Assembly (NCBI GenBank): GCA_030150135.1
Contig: JASLGO010000122.1
Location: 1 to 6,694, forward strand
Direction: 5' to 3'
Source: Aquirhabdus sp.
GTDB taxonomy: Bacteria; Pseudomonadota; Gammaproteobacteria; Pseudomonadales; Moraxellaceae
DNA length: 6,694 bases
Shown here: positions 1-6,580 of the stretch, piece by piece
Layout of the letters: every line of letters starts with the position of its first letter
Position numbering within the stretch: position 1 is the stretch's first letter
Notes under the pieces: generated by a model
Told to the model about the DNA's origin: nothing
The model's database searches: none
Seen by the model: only the letters and a program-made list of their open reading frames with translations
Translations under genes and position numbers: made by a program

Positions 1-48
1 GTTCATCAAGAAACGAATGTCGCGAAGAGGAGCTTTATAAGCTGGCAT
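1..48 (-). CDS. Acyl-CoA dehydrogenase, N-terminal fragment (cut by window edge)
   Basis: The minus strand from an ATG at 48-46 reads MPAYKAPLRDIRFLMN and stays open to the left edge, so only 16 codons are visible. The YKAPLRDIRF stretch is typical of the short N-terminal domain that precedes the FAD-binding dehydrogenase fold in a FadE-like acyl-CoA dehydrogenase subfamily common in Acinetobacter and Pseudomonas. Members oxidise acyl-CoA to trans-2-enoyl-CoA in fatty acid beta-oxidation. A G-rich stretch (ACGGGG) lies 6-11 bases upstream of the ATG and could serve as ribosome binding site. The gene has the same orientation as the aroE cluster but is separated from it by 177 bp, so it probably has its own promoter in the AT-rich DNA at 49-225. 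No -35/-10 pair there is convincing. The call rests on a short but distinctive N-terminus and contains no catalytic residues. Confidence 0.75.
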   Translation of the reverse strand, partial: MPAYKAPLRDIRFLMN

Positions 49-225
49 AAGTAACCCCGTTAAGGAAGAAATAAGATGCGATGAAAATTTCGCTGGGTCG
101 AATAATAAACCCCAATGTATCTTTTTGTATAATGAATTATGTTAGAAAATGCGTTTTTTGAGCCATTGCAAAAAAAATAAATTTATGCTTGGAGTGCTTA
201 TTTTACCGTTTTGTAAAAGCCACCT

Positions 226-1014
226 TTAGAGTGAAAAATGGTTAAGGTCAGGTCTCACGCCATTCCAGACATAAAATGCTTCAGCAGCTTGACCAATCAA
301 CATTCCTAAACCATCGGCAGTGGGTACGCCGCGTTGTTTGGCTTGATCGATGAAACTAGATGGCTTGCCATAAGCCATTTCGTAGGCGTAGTTGAAGGTG
401 AGTGCGTCAGGTAAAGCAACTCCTTCACCAGTTAGACTTGCGGACGTTGCATTGATTACAAGGTCGAAATGACCTGTGAGTTGATCTAACCCGAGGACTT
501 GTAATCTGGTTGTTTTTACAAAGAGAGATAAGTCCTCAATCAATGATTTCGCTCGCGCGAGTGTACGATTGGCAATAACAATCTCAGTTGCACCAGCATT
601 AGCGAGAGGTAATATCACGCCACGTGTTGCTCCGCCAGCTCCTAAAATCAAAATACGGCTATTGAATAATTGCCAATCTAATTCAGTGATGGCATTAACC
701 AGCCCAGCACCATCTGTATTGTCGCCATACAATTGACCGTTTTGCATCCACAAGGTATTGACTGCGCGTGCAGCTTGAGCGCGTTCGGTTAATGTGTCAC
801 ACAATGCAAAAGCTTCTTCTTTGAATGGAATGGTAATATTTAACCCATCGCCACCTTGCGCAAAGAAATCTTTCACTACGTTTGCGAAGCCATCAAGTGG
901 TGCAAGGATGCGTTCATAACTTAATTCAATCCCAGTTTGTTTGCCAAACGCCTGATGGATTTCAGGCGAACGGCTGTGCGCAATGGGATGACCAATGACT
1001 GCAAATTTTTTCAT
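226..1014 (-). CDS. aroE: Shikimate dehydrogenase (NADP+)
   Basis: Cytoplasmic enzyme that reduces 3-dehydroshikimate to shikimate with NADPH in the chorismate pathway. The 262-residue product has full family length. The N-terminal substrate domain carries the shikimate-binding serines in AHSRSP (S14, S16), the NITIPFK motif with catalytic Lys65, and NTDG (99-102) with catalytic Asp101. The NADP domain has the glycine-rich GAGGATRG loop (125-132), and NRT (149-151) marks NADP preference. NATSA (188-192) and the C-terminal GLGMLIGQAAEAF (235-247, Gln242) complete the active site. These features point to AroE rather than the NAD-using YdiB or quinate paralogues. The ATG at 1014 is chosen because MKKFAVIGHPIAHSRSP matches the usual start. 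It lies 25 bp after the hemF stop with only a weak ribosome binding site, which suggests co-transcription with hemF. It is the last gene of the cluster, and no convincing terminator follows. Confidence 0.98.
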   Translation of the reverse strand: MKKFAVIGHPIAHSRSPEIHQAFGKQTGIELSYERILAPLDGFANVVKDFFAQGGDGLNITIPFKEEAFALCDTLTERAQAARAVNTLWMQNGQLYGDNTDGAGLVNAITELDWQLFNSRILILGAGGATRGVILPLANAGATEIVIANRTLARAKSLIEDLSLFVKTTRLQVLGLDQLTGHFDLVINATSASLTGEGVALPDALTFNYAYEMAYGKPSSFIDQAKQRGVPTADGLGMLIGQAAEAFYVWNGVRPDLNHFSL

Positions 1015-1039
1015 ATTTAAGATCTTGGCTCTTCAGGTT

Positions 1040-2011
1040 TTAGCTTTCTAAATGTTTGTCTGCGCTTAACCAATTACGTCGTTTGAGGTAATAGGCTGTG
1101 AGCTGTTCTTCTGGAGAACCTTCGGTCCATTCAGGTCGATAATGCCAACTCACCAAATTTGGTAAGCTCACGAGAATAGACTCAATACGCCCGCCTGTTT
1201 GTAAGCCAAACAGTGTGCCGCGATCGTAGATCAGATTGTATTCGACGTAGCGCCCACGACGATAGAGTTGGAACTCGCGCTGTGCTTCGGTGTAAGGTGT
1301 ATTTTTACGCTTTTGCACAATCGGGATATACGCAGCTAAAAAACCATTGCCGACACTTTGCATAAATTCAAAACAACGTTCGAATCCCCAAGCATTCAGA
1401 TCATCATAAAATAATCCGCCAATGCCGCGTTGTTCATCACGATGTTTGAGATAGAAGTATTCGTCGCACCACTTTTTATACTCCGCATACACAGATTCAC
1501 CGAAGGGGGCGCACACGTCAAACGCAGCTTGATGCCATGCCACACAATCTTCTTCAGCAGGATAGTAAGGTGTTAAATCAAAACCACCACCCATCCACCA
1601 CACAGGTTCCATGCCTTCTTTTTGCGCGACAAATAAACGGATATTGGCATGAGTTGTTGGGACATGTGGGTTTTTTGGGTGAATAACCAGAGAAACGCCA
1701 AGTGCTTGTGCCGTTGCGCCTTCAATCTGTGGGTGACGTGCGGTAGCAGAGGCAGGTAAATGTTTCACATCAATGTGTGAAAACATGACACCACCTTTTT
1801 CAATGACATTGCCGCCTTGTATGACACAAGAGCGCCCACCACCACCTTCAGGTCGTTCCCAGTCATCAGCAACAAATTGTGCCGTTCCACCGCTCTGCTG
1901 CTCTTCCAGATCGAGTGCGTTACAAATGCGTGCTTGTAGATCAAGTAAAAATGCACGTACGCGGGCGATGTCGTTTTGAGTTGGGTTGTCGCTTAAGTGA
2001 TTGGTATTCAT
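1040..2011 (-). CDS. hemF: Oxygen-dependent coproporphyrinogen III oxidase
   Basis: Converts coproporphyrinogen III to protoporphyrinogen IX by two oxidative decarboxylations using O2, late in heme synthesis; a soluble homodimer in the family. The product has 323 residues, somewhat longer than E. coli HemF (299), mostly from an N-terminal extension. The family signature is at 180-204 (KWC...HRDEQRGIGGLF.DD). GGGFDLTPYYP occurs at 141-151 and YRRGRYVEYNLIYDRGT at 250-266. Histidines 111, 121, 160 and 190 keep the spacing of E. coli H96, H106, H145 and H175, the proposed metal and active-site histidines. The ATG at 2011 has AGG about 8 bases upstream and no in-frame rival. It lies 51 bp after the ligase-type gene and 25 bp before aroE, all in one direction. 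This enzyme needs oxygen, so the host grows aerobically at least in part; whether an anaerobic HemN is also present cannot be seen here. Confidence 0.99.
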   Translation of the reverse strand: MNTNHLSDNPTQNDIARVRAFLLDLQARICNALDLEEQQSGGTAQFVADDWERPEGGGGRSCVIQGGNVIEKGGVMFSHIDVKHLPASATARHPQIEGATAQALGVSLVIHPKNPHVPTTHANIRLFVAQKEGMEPVWWMGGGFDLTPYYPAEEDCVAWHQAAFDVCAPFGESVYAEYKKWCDEYFYLKHRDEQRGIGGLFYDDLNAWGFERCFEFMQSVGNGFLAAYIPIVQKRKNTPYTEAQREFQLYRRGRYVEYNLIYDRGTLFGLQTGGRIESILVSLPNLVSWHYRPEWTEGSPEEQLTAYYLKRRNWLSADKHLES

Positions 2012-2062
2012 TTTCTCTACCTATCTTTGGGGGGTAAATGTCGTATAACTTGAACATTGCGC

Positions 2063-3508
2063 TTATGGCTCTAGGTGCAGTGCACGGCCATATTGCCAGA
2101 ATCGAGGGGCATTATAGGCGTCTACGCTAGTGCATTTAATACAAATGAAGTCCTGAGCGTGAACAAATAGCATGGCGAGTATGGCGAGTAATATTGCGAT
2201 TTTAAGCGTTTGCTGCCATGAATTAAAAATAAATTTTAAAGAATTGAAGGTTTGCGTTGGATGCCTAGCAGATATTTGTGTGGAAGCTGGATGAGGGTGG
2301 GTTGGCAGCATCGCGATTAACCATGCAAGTGGCCATAATCCTAGTATTTGACTTAAAGGATAGACCAAAATTCCAGAAAATAATGAGTCAACAATCACTG
2401 CAATCATTGCCGCAATTGCAAAAGCAGGTAAAGTTTGGCGGAATTTGAATATCTGAATGCTGATAGGAATGAGTAATAGGATTGCTAAAATTCCTGTAAA
2501 TCCATATTCACTCACAAATTGTAGTGCAATGTTGTGAGGGTGTCCGTTTAAGCGCCAAGGATCGCTTATGACAAAGTTATCTCCTCCAACACCGAACAGA
2601 GGATGTTGAAACCACAGCGTTATCGCTTTTTGCCACAACTCATAACGACCAGAGGTTTCGGTCCTTAAGATGGGGTTAGGATGCAGGTCTGGTGTAGTAT
2701 ATTGAAGTGCAAAAAACACTAAACTTGCGGTAATTAGCGTGAATATAGGTAGTCGTAAATTGGACCATAAATCACGGCGAAAAATGACGATGAAACTGAG
2801 CCCTATCATCGTCGATAGCAAAACTGCGCGTGCGCCGTCATACCAGAAGACGAGTATATAGAGAACTGACAGTGTGAAAATAGAAAGGGTGACTACATTT
2901 TTCAGTAGAGGTGTTTTAAATGCATCATCGGCAAGCCATGATGGGCGTTGCCATAATAAAAATAAGCTTGGCAATAGGGCATCATCAAACATTCGAATAT
3001 TCGAGAATAGCTGATGCCATTCTTGATTGGTTGAACCGAATGCATAAGACATCAAGCGTATTGGCAAAAAGATAACCGTGAGTATGGGAAGTATGGCTAG
3101 CCATGCTGCAATATTGGGTGCAATGGATGGATGATTATAAAAAATTTTTGCCTGTACCCAAATACTAATTCCGAGTAGACCATATAAGGCTGCATCAGCC
3201 GCAGCACGGGCAGAGTGTTCTGATTGCCATATGCTGATAATGATCAATCCGACAAGGATTGGTAGATTTATATTGATATATTTATTTGAGTCACTGGGTA
3301 AAGATGTATTGTTTGGATGAATAAAAATGCCATATAGACCAATGAGTAATAGAAAAATAACTTCAAAGATCCGCCAACCATCATAGGCATTTGATACCCA
3401 AAATATCTCTTGACCTGAAAATGCGATCAATGCGATGAGTGGGACGCAAAATGGCAAGAGATTTGGGAGTGCTTTGTAAATAGTCCAAGAAAAGTGATTC
3501 TTAGCCAC
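2063..3508 (-). CDS. Wzy_C / O-antigen ligase-family polytopic membrane protein
   Basis: Inner-membrane protein of about 481 residues with roughly 11-12 hydrophobic segments. Family members act at the periplasmic face on undecaprenyl-linked glycans: WaaL ligates them to lipid A core, PglL/TfpO to protein, and Wzy polymerises repeats. Residues below are counted from the ATG at 3598. Seen directly: NIRMFDD (200-206), DGARAVLLS (254-262) and the large periplasmic loop motif SGRYELW (316-322). These are followed by HPLFGVGGDNF (332-342), GHPHN (352-356) and EYGFTG (364-369). The arginines and the PHN histidine are the conserved functional residues of the family. I do not recognise a PglL-specific domain, so the acceptor is open. 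The start is uncertain. ATGs at 3598, 3574 and 3553 overlap ribA by 98, 74 and 53 bp, and none has a good ribosome binding site. I chose GTG at 3508, which overlaps the ribA stop by 8 bp and leaves about 13 residues before the first membrane segment. The gene is clearly more AT-rich than its neighbours. Confidence 0.9.
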   Translation of the reverse strand: MAKNHFSWTIYKALPNLLPFCVPLIALIAFSGQEIFWVSNAYDGWRIFEVIFLLLIGLYGIFIHPNNTSLPSDSNKYININLPILVGLIIISIWQSEHSARAAADAALYGLLGISIWVQAKIFYNHPSIAPNIAAWLAILPILTVIFLPIRLMSYAFGSTNQEWHQLFSNIRMFDDALLPSLFLLWQRPSWLADDAFKTPLLKNVVTLSIFTLSVLYILVFWYDGARAVLLSTMIGLSFIVIFRRDLWSNLRLPIFTLITASLVFFALQYTTPDLHPNPILRTETSGRYELWQKAITLWFQHPLFGVGGDNFVISDPWRLNGHPHNIALQFVSEYGFTGILAILLLIPISIQIFKFRQTLPAFAIAAMIAVIVDSLFSGILVYPLSQILGLWPLAWLIAMLPTHPHPASTQISARHPTQTFNSLKFIFNSWQQTLKIAILLAILAMLFVHAQDFICIKCTSVDAYNAPRFWQYGRALHLEP

Positions 3509-4133
3509 GAATGTGTCGCATCCGAGATTGTTTGGTTTCAATATAAGCCGCATTGTGTGGATTTTCACCAACATGCAGTGGTGTTCTTTCAACAACATCT
3601 AAACCCAAAGCTGTCAGAGCTTCTATTTTAGCTGGGTTATTTGTAATTAAATTGACGCGCTGAATGCCAAGGTGTGCGAGCATGACTTGGCACATTTCGT
3701 AAGTGCGCGCATCAGCGGGTAAACCTAACAATAAGTTCGCATCAAGCGTATCATGTCCTTGATCTTGTAGGGCGTATGCGCGAATTTTATTGGGCAAGCC
3801 GATCCCACGTCCCTCTTGGCGGAGATAGAGGAGTGCGCCACGTCCTTTTTTTGCGAGGAGTTCAAGAGTGGTATTCAACTGCGGCCCACAATCACAACGT
3901 AAAGAACCAAAAGCATCCCCAGTCAGGCATTCAGAATGGATGCGTACGAGTGTTGGTTCAGTTGCATTGTTCTGTGTTGCGGCGGATTCAGTGGTTTGAG
4001 TTTGTGAAGATATTGGTAGTCCAATCGAAAGCGCAATATGTTCTTGCTCTGTTTCAGGGTCTTGAAATACCGAAATGTCAAAGTCACCATGCTTTGTGGG
4101 GAGTTTCGATGCGGCAATAAACTCAACAGGCAT
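3501..4133 (-). CDS. ribA: GTP cyclohydrolase II (riboflavin synthesis)
   Basis: Opens GTP to 2,5-diamino-6-ribosylamino-4(3H)-pyrimidinone 5'-phosphate, releasing formate and pyrophosphate, the first step of the pyrimidine branch of riboflavin synthesis; cytoplasmic. The 210-residue product is a stand-alone RibA with no RibB domain. The zinc ligands are C69, C80 and C82 in SECLTGDAFGSLRCDCG. RQEGRGIGL (105-113) is the GTP-binding loop. D141 and R143 in LPADAR match E. coli D126 and R128, the latter being the proposed nucleophile. TNNPAK (164-169) and VERTPL (181-186) are also conserved. Compared with E. coli RibA (196 residues) there is an extra, polar, low-complexity stretch of about 15 residues within 41-60, before the zinc site. 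The ATG at 4133 is supported by alignment to the E. coli start and by a candidate promoter giving a leader of about 27 nt. First gene of the minus-strand cluster, divergent from dxs. Confidence 0.98.
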   Translation of the reverse strand: MPVEFIAASKLPTKHGDFDISVFQDPETEQEHIALSIGLPISSQTQTTESAATQNNATEPTLVRIHSECLTGDAFGSLRCDCGPQLNTTLELLAKKGRGALLYLRQEGRGIGLPNKIRAYALQDQGHDTLDANLLLGLPADARTYEMCQVMLAHLGIQRVNLITNNPAKIEALTALGLDVVERTPLHVGENPHNAAYIETKQSRMRHIRG

Positions 4134-4166
4134 TATTACACTCTGTAATTCAAGTAATGGTTTTAT

Positions 4167-4196
4167 AGTATAACCTAGCTTGTATGCAGATGTGAT
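4167..4196 (-). promoter_or_regulatory. Candidate ribA-operon promoter
   Basis: On the minus strand, TATACT (4172-4167) matches the sigma-70 -10 consensus at 5 of 6 positions. ATCACA (4196-4191) matches TTGACA at 4 of 6, with an 18-bp spacer. Transcription would begin near 4160 and leave a leader of about 27 nt before the ribA ATG at 4133, too short for a riboswitch. It would drive ribA, the ligase-type gene, hemF and aroE. Pattern match only. Confidence 0.45.
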
Positions 4197-4413
4197 GCTA
4201 CCCGATTGACGTGATTGCTGTAAGTTAAATATTTCTATTTACCAATCATATTGTTTTCACAGAAAATACTTTGAAAGTTCATCGAGATTGCCACATCTTT
4301 GCTAATATGCTCATGATTTTTTCTTTATAATGTCTTTTCAGTCATTGTTTGTTATGGGAATAGGGTGAATGGATTTACTAGATTGACCATAACAGTGGGT
4401 TAGAGGAATCGTG

Positions 4414-4443
4414 ATGAGGGAGCGGAGCATTAAGAAACCGTAA
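4414..4443 (+). CDS. Possible nine-residue leader ORF upstream of dxs
   Basis: ATG at 4414 opens a frame reading MRERSIKKP and stopping with TAA at 4441-4443. A GAGG Shine-Dalgarno core ends 7 bases before the ATG, and a GTG at 4411 is in frame. This ribosome binding site is better than the one in front of dxs itself, which starts 72 bp further on. It could be translated only if transcription starts upstream, for example from the TATAAT at 4326-4331. The peptide has no run of one amino acid suggesting classical attenuation, and no hairpin-terminator pair follows. A frame this short can easily arise by chance, so confidence is low. Confidence 0.15.
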   Translation: MRERSIKKP

Positions 4444-4454
4444 ACATCCGATAC

Positions 4455-4484
4455 TTGTTGTTGACTATTTTTTCACCTTAGTAT
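4455..4484 (+). promoter_or_regulatory. Candidate proximal dxs promoter
   Basis: TTGTTG (4455-4460) and TAGTAT (4479-4484) are separated by 18 bp and would start transcription about 25 bases before the dxs ATG. A closer -35 match, TTGACT (4461-4466), overlaps the spacer but has no acceptable -10 at 16-18 bp. The -10 element matches consensus at only 4 of 6 positions and sits in the first copy of a 9-bp direct repeat. Weak pattern evidence. Confidence 0.25.
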
Positions 4485-4515
4485 TTTCCACCTTAGTTTT
4501 GGCGATCTAAACGCT

Positions 4516-6465
4516 ATGATGTATACCCAGATTCCAATGTTGCGCCCTGATACGCCGTTATTAGATGAGATTGACTCTCCTGCGCAGCTGAAAGCACTTA
4601 ACTTATCCGAGCTTCAAGCCTTGGCGAATGAGTTGCGTGCTTATTTATTGTATGCAGCTGGACAAAGTGGTGGGCATTTTGGTGCAAACTTAGGTGTTGT
4701 CGAGCTGACAGTTGCTTTACATACGGTCTTAGATACACCCCGTGATCGATTAGTTTGGGATGTGGGCCATCAAGCCTATCCGCATAAAGTGTTGACTGGA
4801 CGACGCGAACAGCTCACGACAATTCGCAGTAAGCATGGTTTGGCTGCTTTTCCCGCGCGAGATGAATCTGAGTTTGATACCTTTGGTGTTGGACATTCAT
4901 CGACTTCAATTTCTGCAGCATTAGGCATGGCATTAGCACAACGCTATCAGTTTACAAGTGGATCGAAAGTTACTGAGCCAGCGCGGGTTGCATGTGTGAT
5001 TGGTGATGGCGCGATGACTGCGGGTATGGCATTTGAAGCGATGAATGATGCTGTGGAGCATCACGCCGATTTACTGGTTATCCTGAATGACAATGACATG
5101 TCGATTTCAGGTAGCGTTGGTGGTCTGGCTCATCATTTGTCGAATTTATGGCAAAACGGTCAGTATGTTCATGTCAATGATGATGGTTCTCCAGAAGTTC
5201 GCCAGCGTCCAGATTGGCAATTCCGCGCACGTAAACCTGCGCATGATCATATCCAAATCAATACTGATAATTTATTTAAGGCAATAGGGTTTGAATATTT
5301 TGGACCCGTTGATGGGCATGATTTGCCTGAGCTTTTGAGAGTTCTGAATGCACTTAAGGATCGCAAAGGTTGCCGTTTATTGCATGTTTACACAACGAAG
5401 GGTAAAGGGTTTACACCAGCAGAGCAGGATCAGATTGGTTATCACGCTATTGCGAAATTGGGTGCAAATAAATTAGGTGCAGTCAGCACAAAGCATGCGT
5501 CACATAAGCCTGTTAAATATTCAGATATTTTTGGTCAGTTTTTATGTGATCAGGCTGCTTTAGATCCTCGTTTGCTCGCCATTACGCCTGCAATGTGCGA
5601 AGGCTCAGGTATGGTGGAGTTTGCCAAACGCTATCCTGATCGTTTTTTTGATGTCGCGATTGCTGAACAGCATGCGCTGACGTTAGCCGCAGGTATGGCC
5701 TGTGAAGGTGTTAAACCTGTTGTAGCAATTTATTCTACGTTTTTACAACGTGGCTATGATCAACTGGTTCATGATATTTGTTTGCAAAATCTGGATGTGA
5801 CTTTTGGGATTGATCGTGCTGGTTTAGTCGGTGAAGATGGCGCGACTCATGCCGGTACATTCGATTACGCCTTTATGCGCACATTACCAAATTTGGTTTT
5901 GATGGCACCAAAAGACGAAAATGAGTGTCGTCAAATGTTATATACCGCGTATCAGCATGCGGGTCCGGCAGCTGTTCGCTATCCGCGTGGTGCAGGTGTG
6001 GGTAGTCAGATTGTTGAAGAGTTCACGGCATTACCAATCGGTCAGTCTGAGTTATTACTTTCACTGAATGAGAGTAGTCATCAAAAAGTGGCGTTACTCG
6101 CGTTTGGAAGCAGAGTTGTGGCAACTTTGGATGCCGCGCAGCAACTTGCAACAACAGGGATAGGTGTGACTGTTGTCAACATGCGGTTTATCAAACCACT
6201 TGATCTTGATGTGTTGCAACGTCTTGCAAAAACACACGATGCATTTGTGACGATTGAAGAGCATGCGGTGATGGGCGGGGCAGGTAGCGCGGTTAATGAA
6301 GCATTGCATCAATTGTTTATCTTGAAGCCAGTTTTGAATCTTGGATTGTCTGACCGATTCCTGTCGCATGGTGAGCATGGTGATTTACTCAAAGACGAAG
6401 GTCTGGATGCCGCTGGAATCGCAAATTCAGTGGGTGTTTTTTGTGAAAAAGTCTTAAAGAATTGA
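4516..6465 (+). CDS. dxs: 1-deoxy-D-xylulose-5-phosphate synthase
   Basis: Condenses pyruvate and glyceraldehyde 3-phosphate to DXP with thiamine diphosphate, the entry step of the MEP isoprenoid pathway and a source for thiamine and pyridoxal phosphate; cytoplasmic homodimer in the family. The 649-residue product is slightly longer than E. coli Dxs (620). The N-terminal domain has SGGHFGANLG with active-site His54. The ThDP/Mg motif runs from GDGAMTAG (163-170) to NDNDMSIS (191-198). The transketolase-like domain has AIAEQHA with catalytic Glu384, YSTFLQRGYDQ with Arg412, and the EDGATHAG loop with Asp441 and His445. The C-terminal domain has EEHAVMGGAGSAVNE (581-595). ATG codons at 4516 and 4519 are both possible; the MYTQIP start resembles Acinetobacter Dxs, so the second may be the true one. 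The ribosome binding site is poor for both. A clear terminator follows, so dxs is probably transcribed alone. Confidence 0.99.
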   Translation: MMYTQIPMLRPDTPLLDEIDSPAQLKALNLSELQALANELRAYLLYAAGQSGGHFGANLGVVELTVALHTVLDTPRDRLVWDVGHQAYPHKVLTGRREQLTTIRSKHGLAAFPARDESEFDTFGVGHSSTSISAALGMALAQRYQFTSGSKVTEPARVACVIGDGAMTAGMAFEAMNDAVEHHADLLVILNDNDMSISGSVGGLAHHLSNLWQNGQYVHVNDDGSPEVRQRPDWQFRARKPAHDHIQINTDNLFKAIGFEYFGPVDGHDLPELLRVLNALKDRKGCRLLHVYTTKGKGFTPAEQDQIGYHAIAKLGANKLGAVSTKHASHKPVKYSDIFGQFLCDQAALDPRLLAITPAMCEGSGMVEFAKRYPDRFFDVAIAEQHALTLAAGMACEGVKPVVAIYSTFLQRGYDQLVHDICLQNLDVTFGIDRAGLVGEDGATHAGTFDYAFMRTLPNLVLMAPKDENECRQMLYTAYQHAGPAAVRYPRGAGVGSQIVEEFTALPIGQSELLLSLNESSHQKVALLAFGSRVVATLDAAQQLATTGIGVTVVNMRFIKPLDLDVLQRLAKTHDAFVTIEEHAVMGGAGSAVNEALHQLFILKPVLNLGLSDRFLSHGEHGDLLKDEGLDAAGIANSVGVFCEKVLKN

Positions 6466-6477
6466 TGTTCTTTTGCC

Positions 6478-6502
6478 GCTGACGGTCTCGTCAGCATTTT
6501 TT
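6478..6502 (+). terminator. Intrinsic terminator of dxs
   Basis: A perfect 7-bp stem GCTGACG (6478-6484) and CGTCAGC (6489-6495) closes a GTCT tetraloop. It is followed by A and six T residues (6497-6502). It begins 12 bases after the dxs stop, as expected for a rho-independent terminator. The opposite strand has no matching T-run, so it should act on plus-strand transcripts only. It separates dxs transcription from suhB. Confidence 0.9.
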
Positions 6503-6580
6503 AATGCTTTTCTAGCTCTGTCGATATGATTTACGTTAGAATATCCCGCTTTAATGACAAGCCAAAAAGAGTGACGGTAA

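Larger units (their letters stand above)
4134..4515. promoter_or_regulatory. Divergent ribA-dxs intergenic region
   Basis: This 382-bp stretch separates two divergent genes and must hold both promoters. Its left part contains a reasonable ribA promoter. The middle (4210-4345) is AT-rich with a perfect -10-like TATAAT on the plus strand at 4326-4331 but no good -35 at normal spacing. The right part holds a nine-codon open frame with a good ribosome binding site (4414-4443) and a 9-bp direct repeat just before dxs. I see no tRNA, no FMN or TPP riboswitch core, no strong hairpin with a T-run, and no long open frame. The region is longer than two simple promoters need, so extra regulation of dxs is possible but not shown. 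Confidence 0.7.

Noticed and set aside
128..133. Perfect TATAAT on the plus strand left of aroE
   Set aside because: No -35-like hexamer at 16-18 bp, and there is no plus-strand gene downstream; it would only make antisense RNA to aroE.
170..218. Possible aroE terminator: TTTTAC/GTAAAA hairpin (201-218) and a minus-strand T8 run (177-170)
   Set aside because: The stem is only 6 AT-rich pairs and the T-run starts more than 20 bases after it, so it does not form an intrinsic terminator.
1765..1979. Overlapping open frames on both strands within hemF (63 and 68 codons)
   Set aside because: Both are inside the well-conserved hemF N-terminal part and have biased shadow-like composition.
2063..2161. 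C-terminal truncation or frameshift of the ligase-type protein
   Set aside because: The stop is followed by only 51 bp before hemF, the tail after the last membrane segment is plausible, and no continuing similarity is visible in other frames.
3776..4120. Plus-strand open frame of 114 codons antisense to ribA
   Set aside because: It lies wholly inside ribA, which has full family motifs; the translation has no recognisable features and no ribosome binding site of note.
4134..4515. FMN or TPP riboswitch controlling ribA or dxs
   Set aside because: I looked for the conserved cores of both classes and saw neither. The likely ribA leader is also too short.
6094..6378. Minus-strand open frame of 94 codons antisense to dxs
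   Set aside because: It sits within the conserved C-terminal domain of Dxs and its product is rich in His, Cys and Gln in a way expected of a shadow frame.
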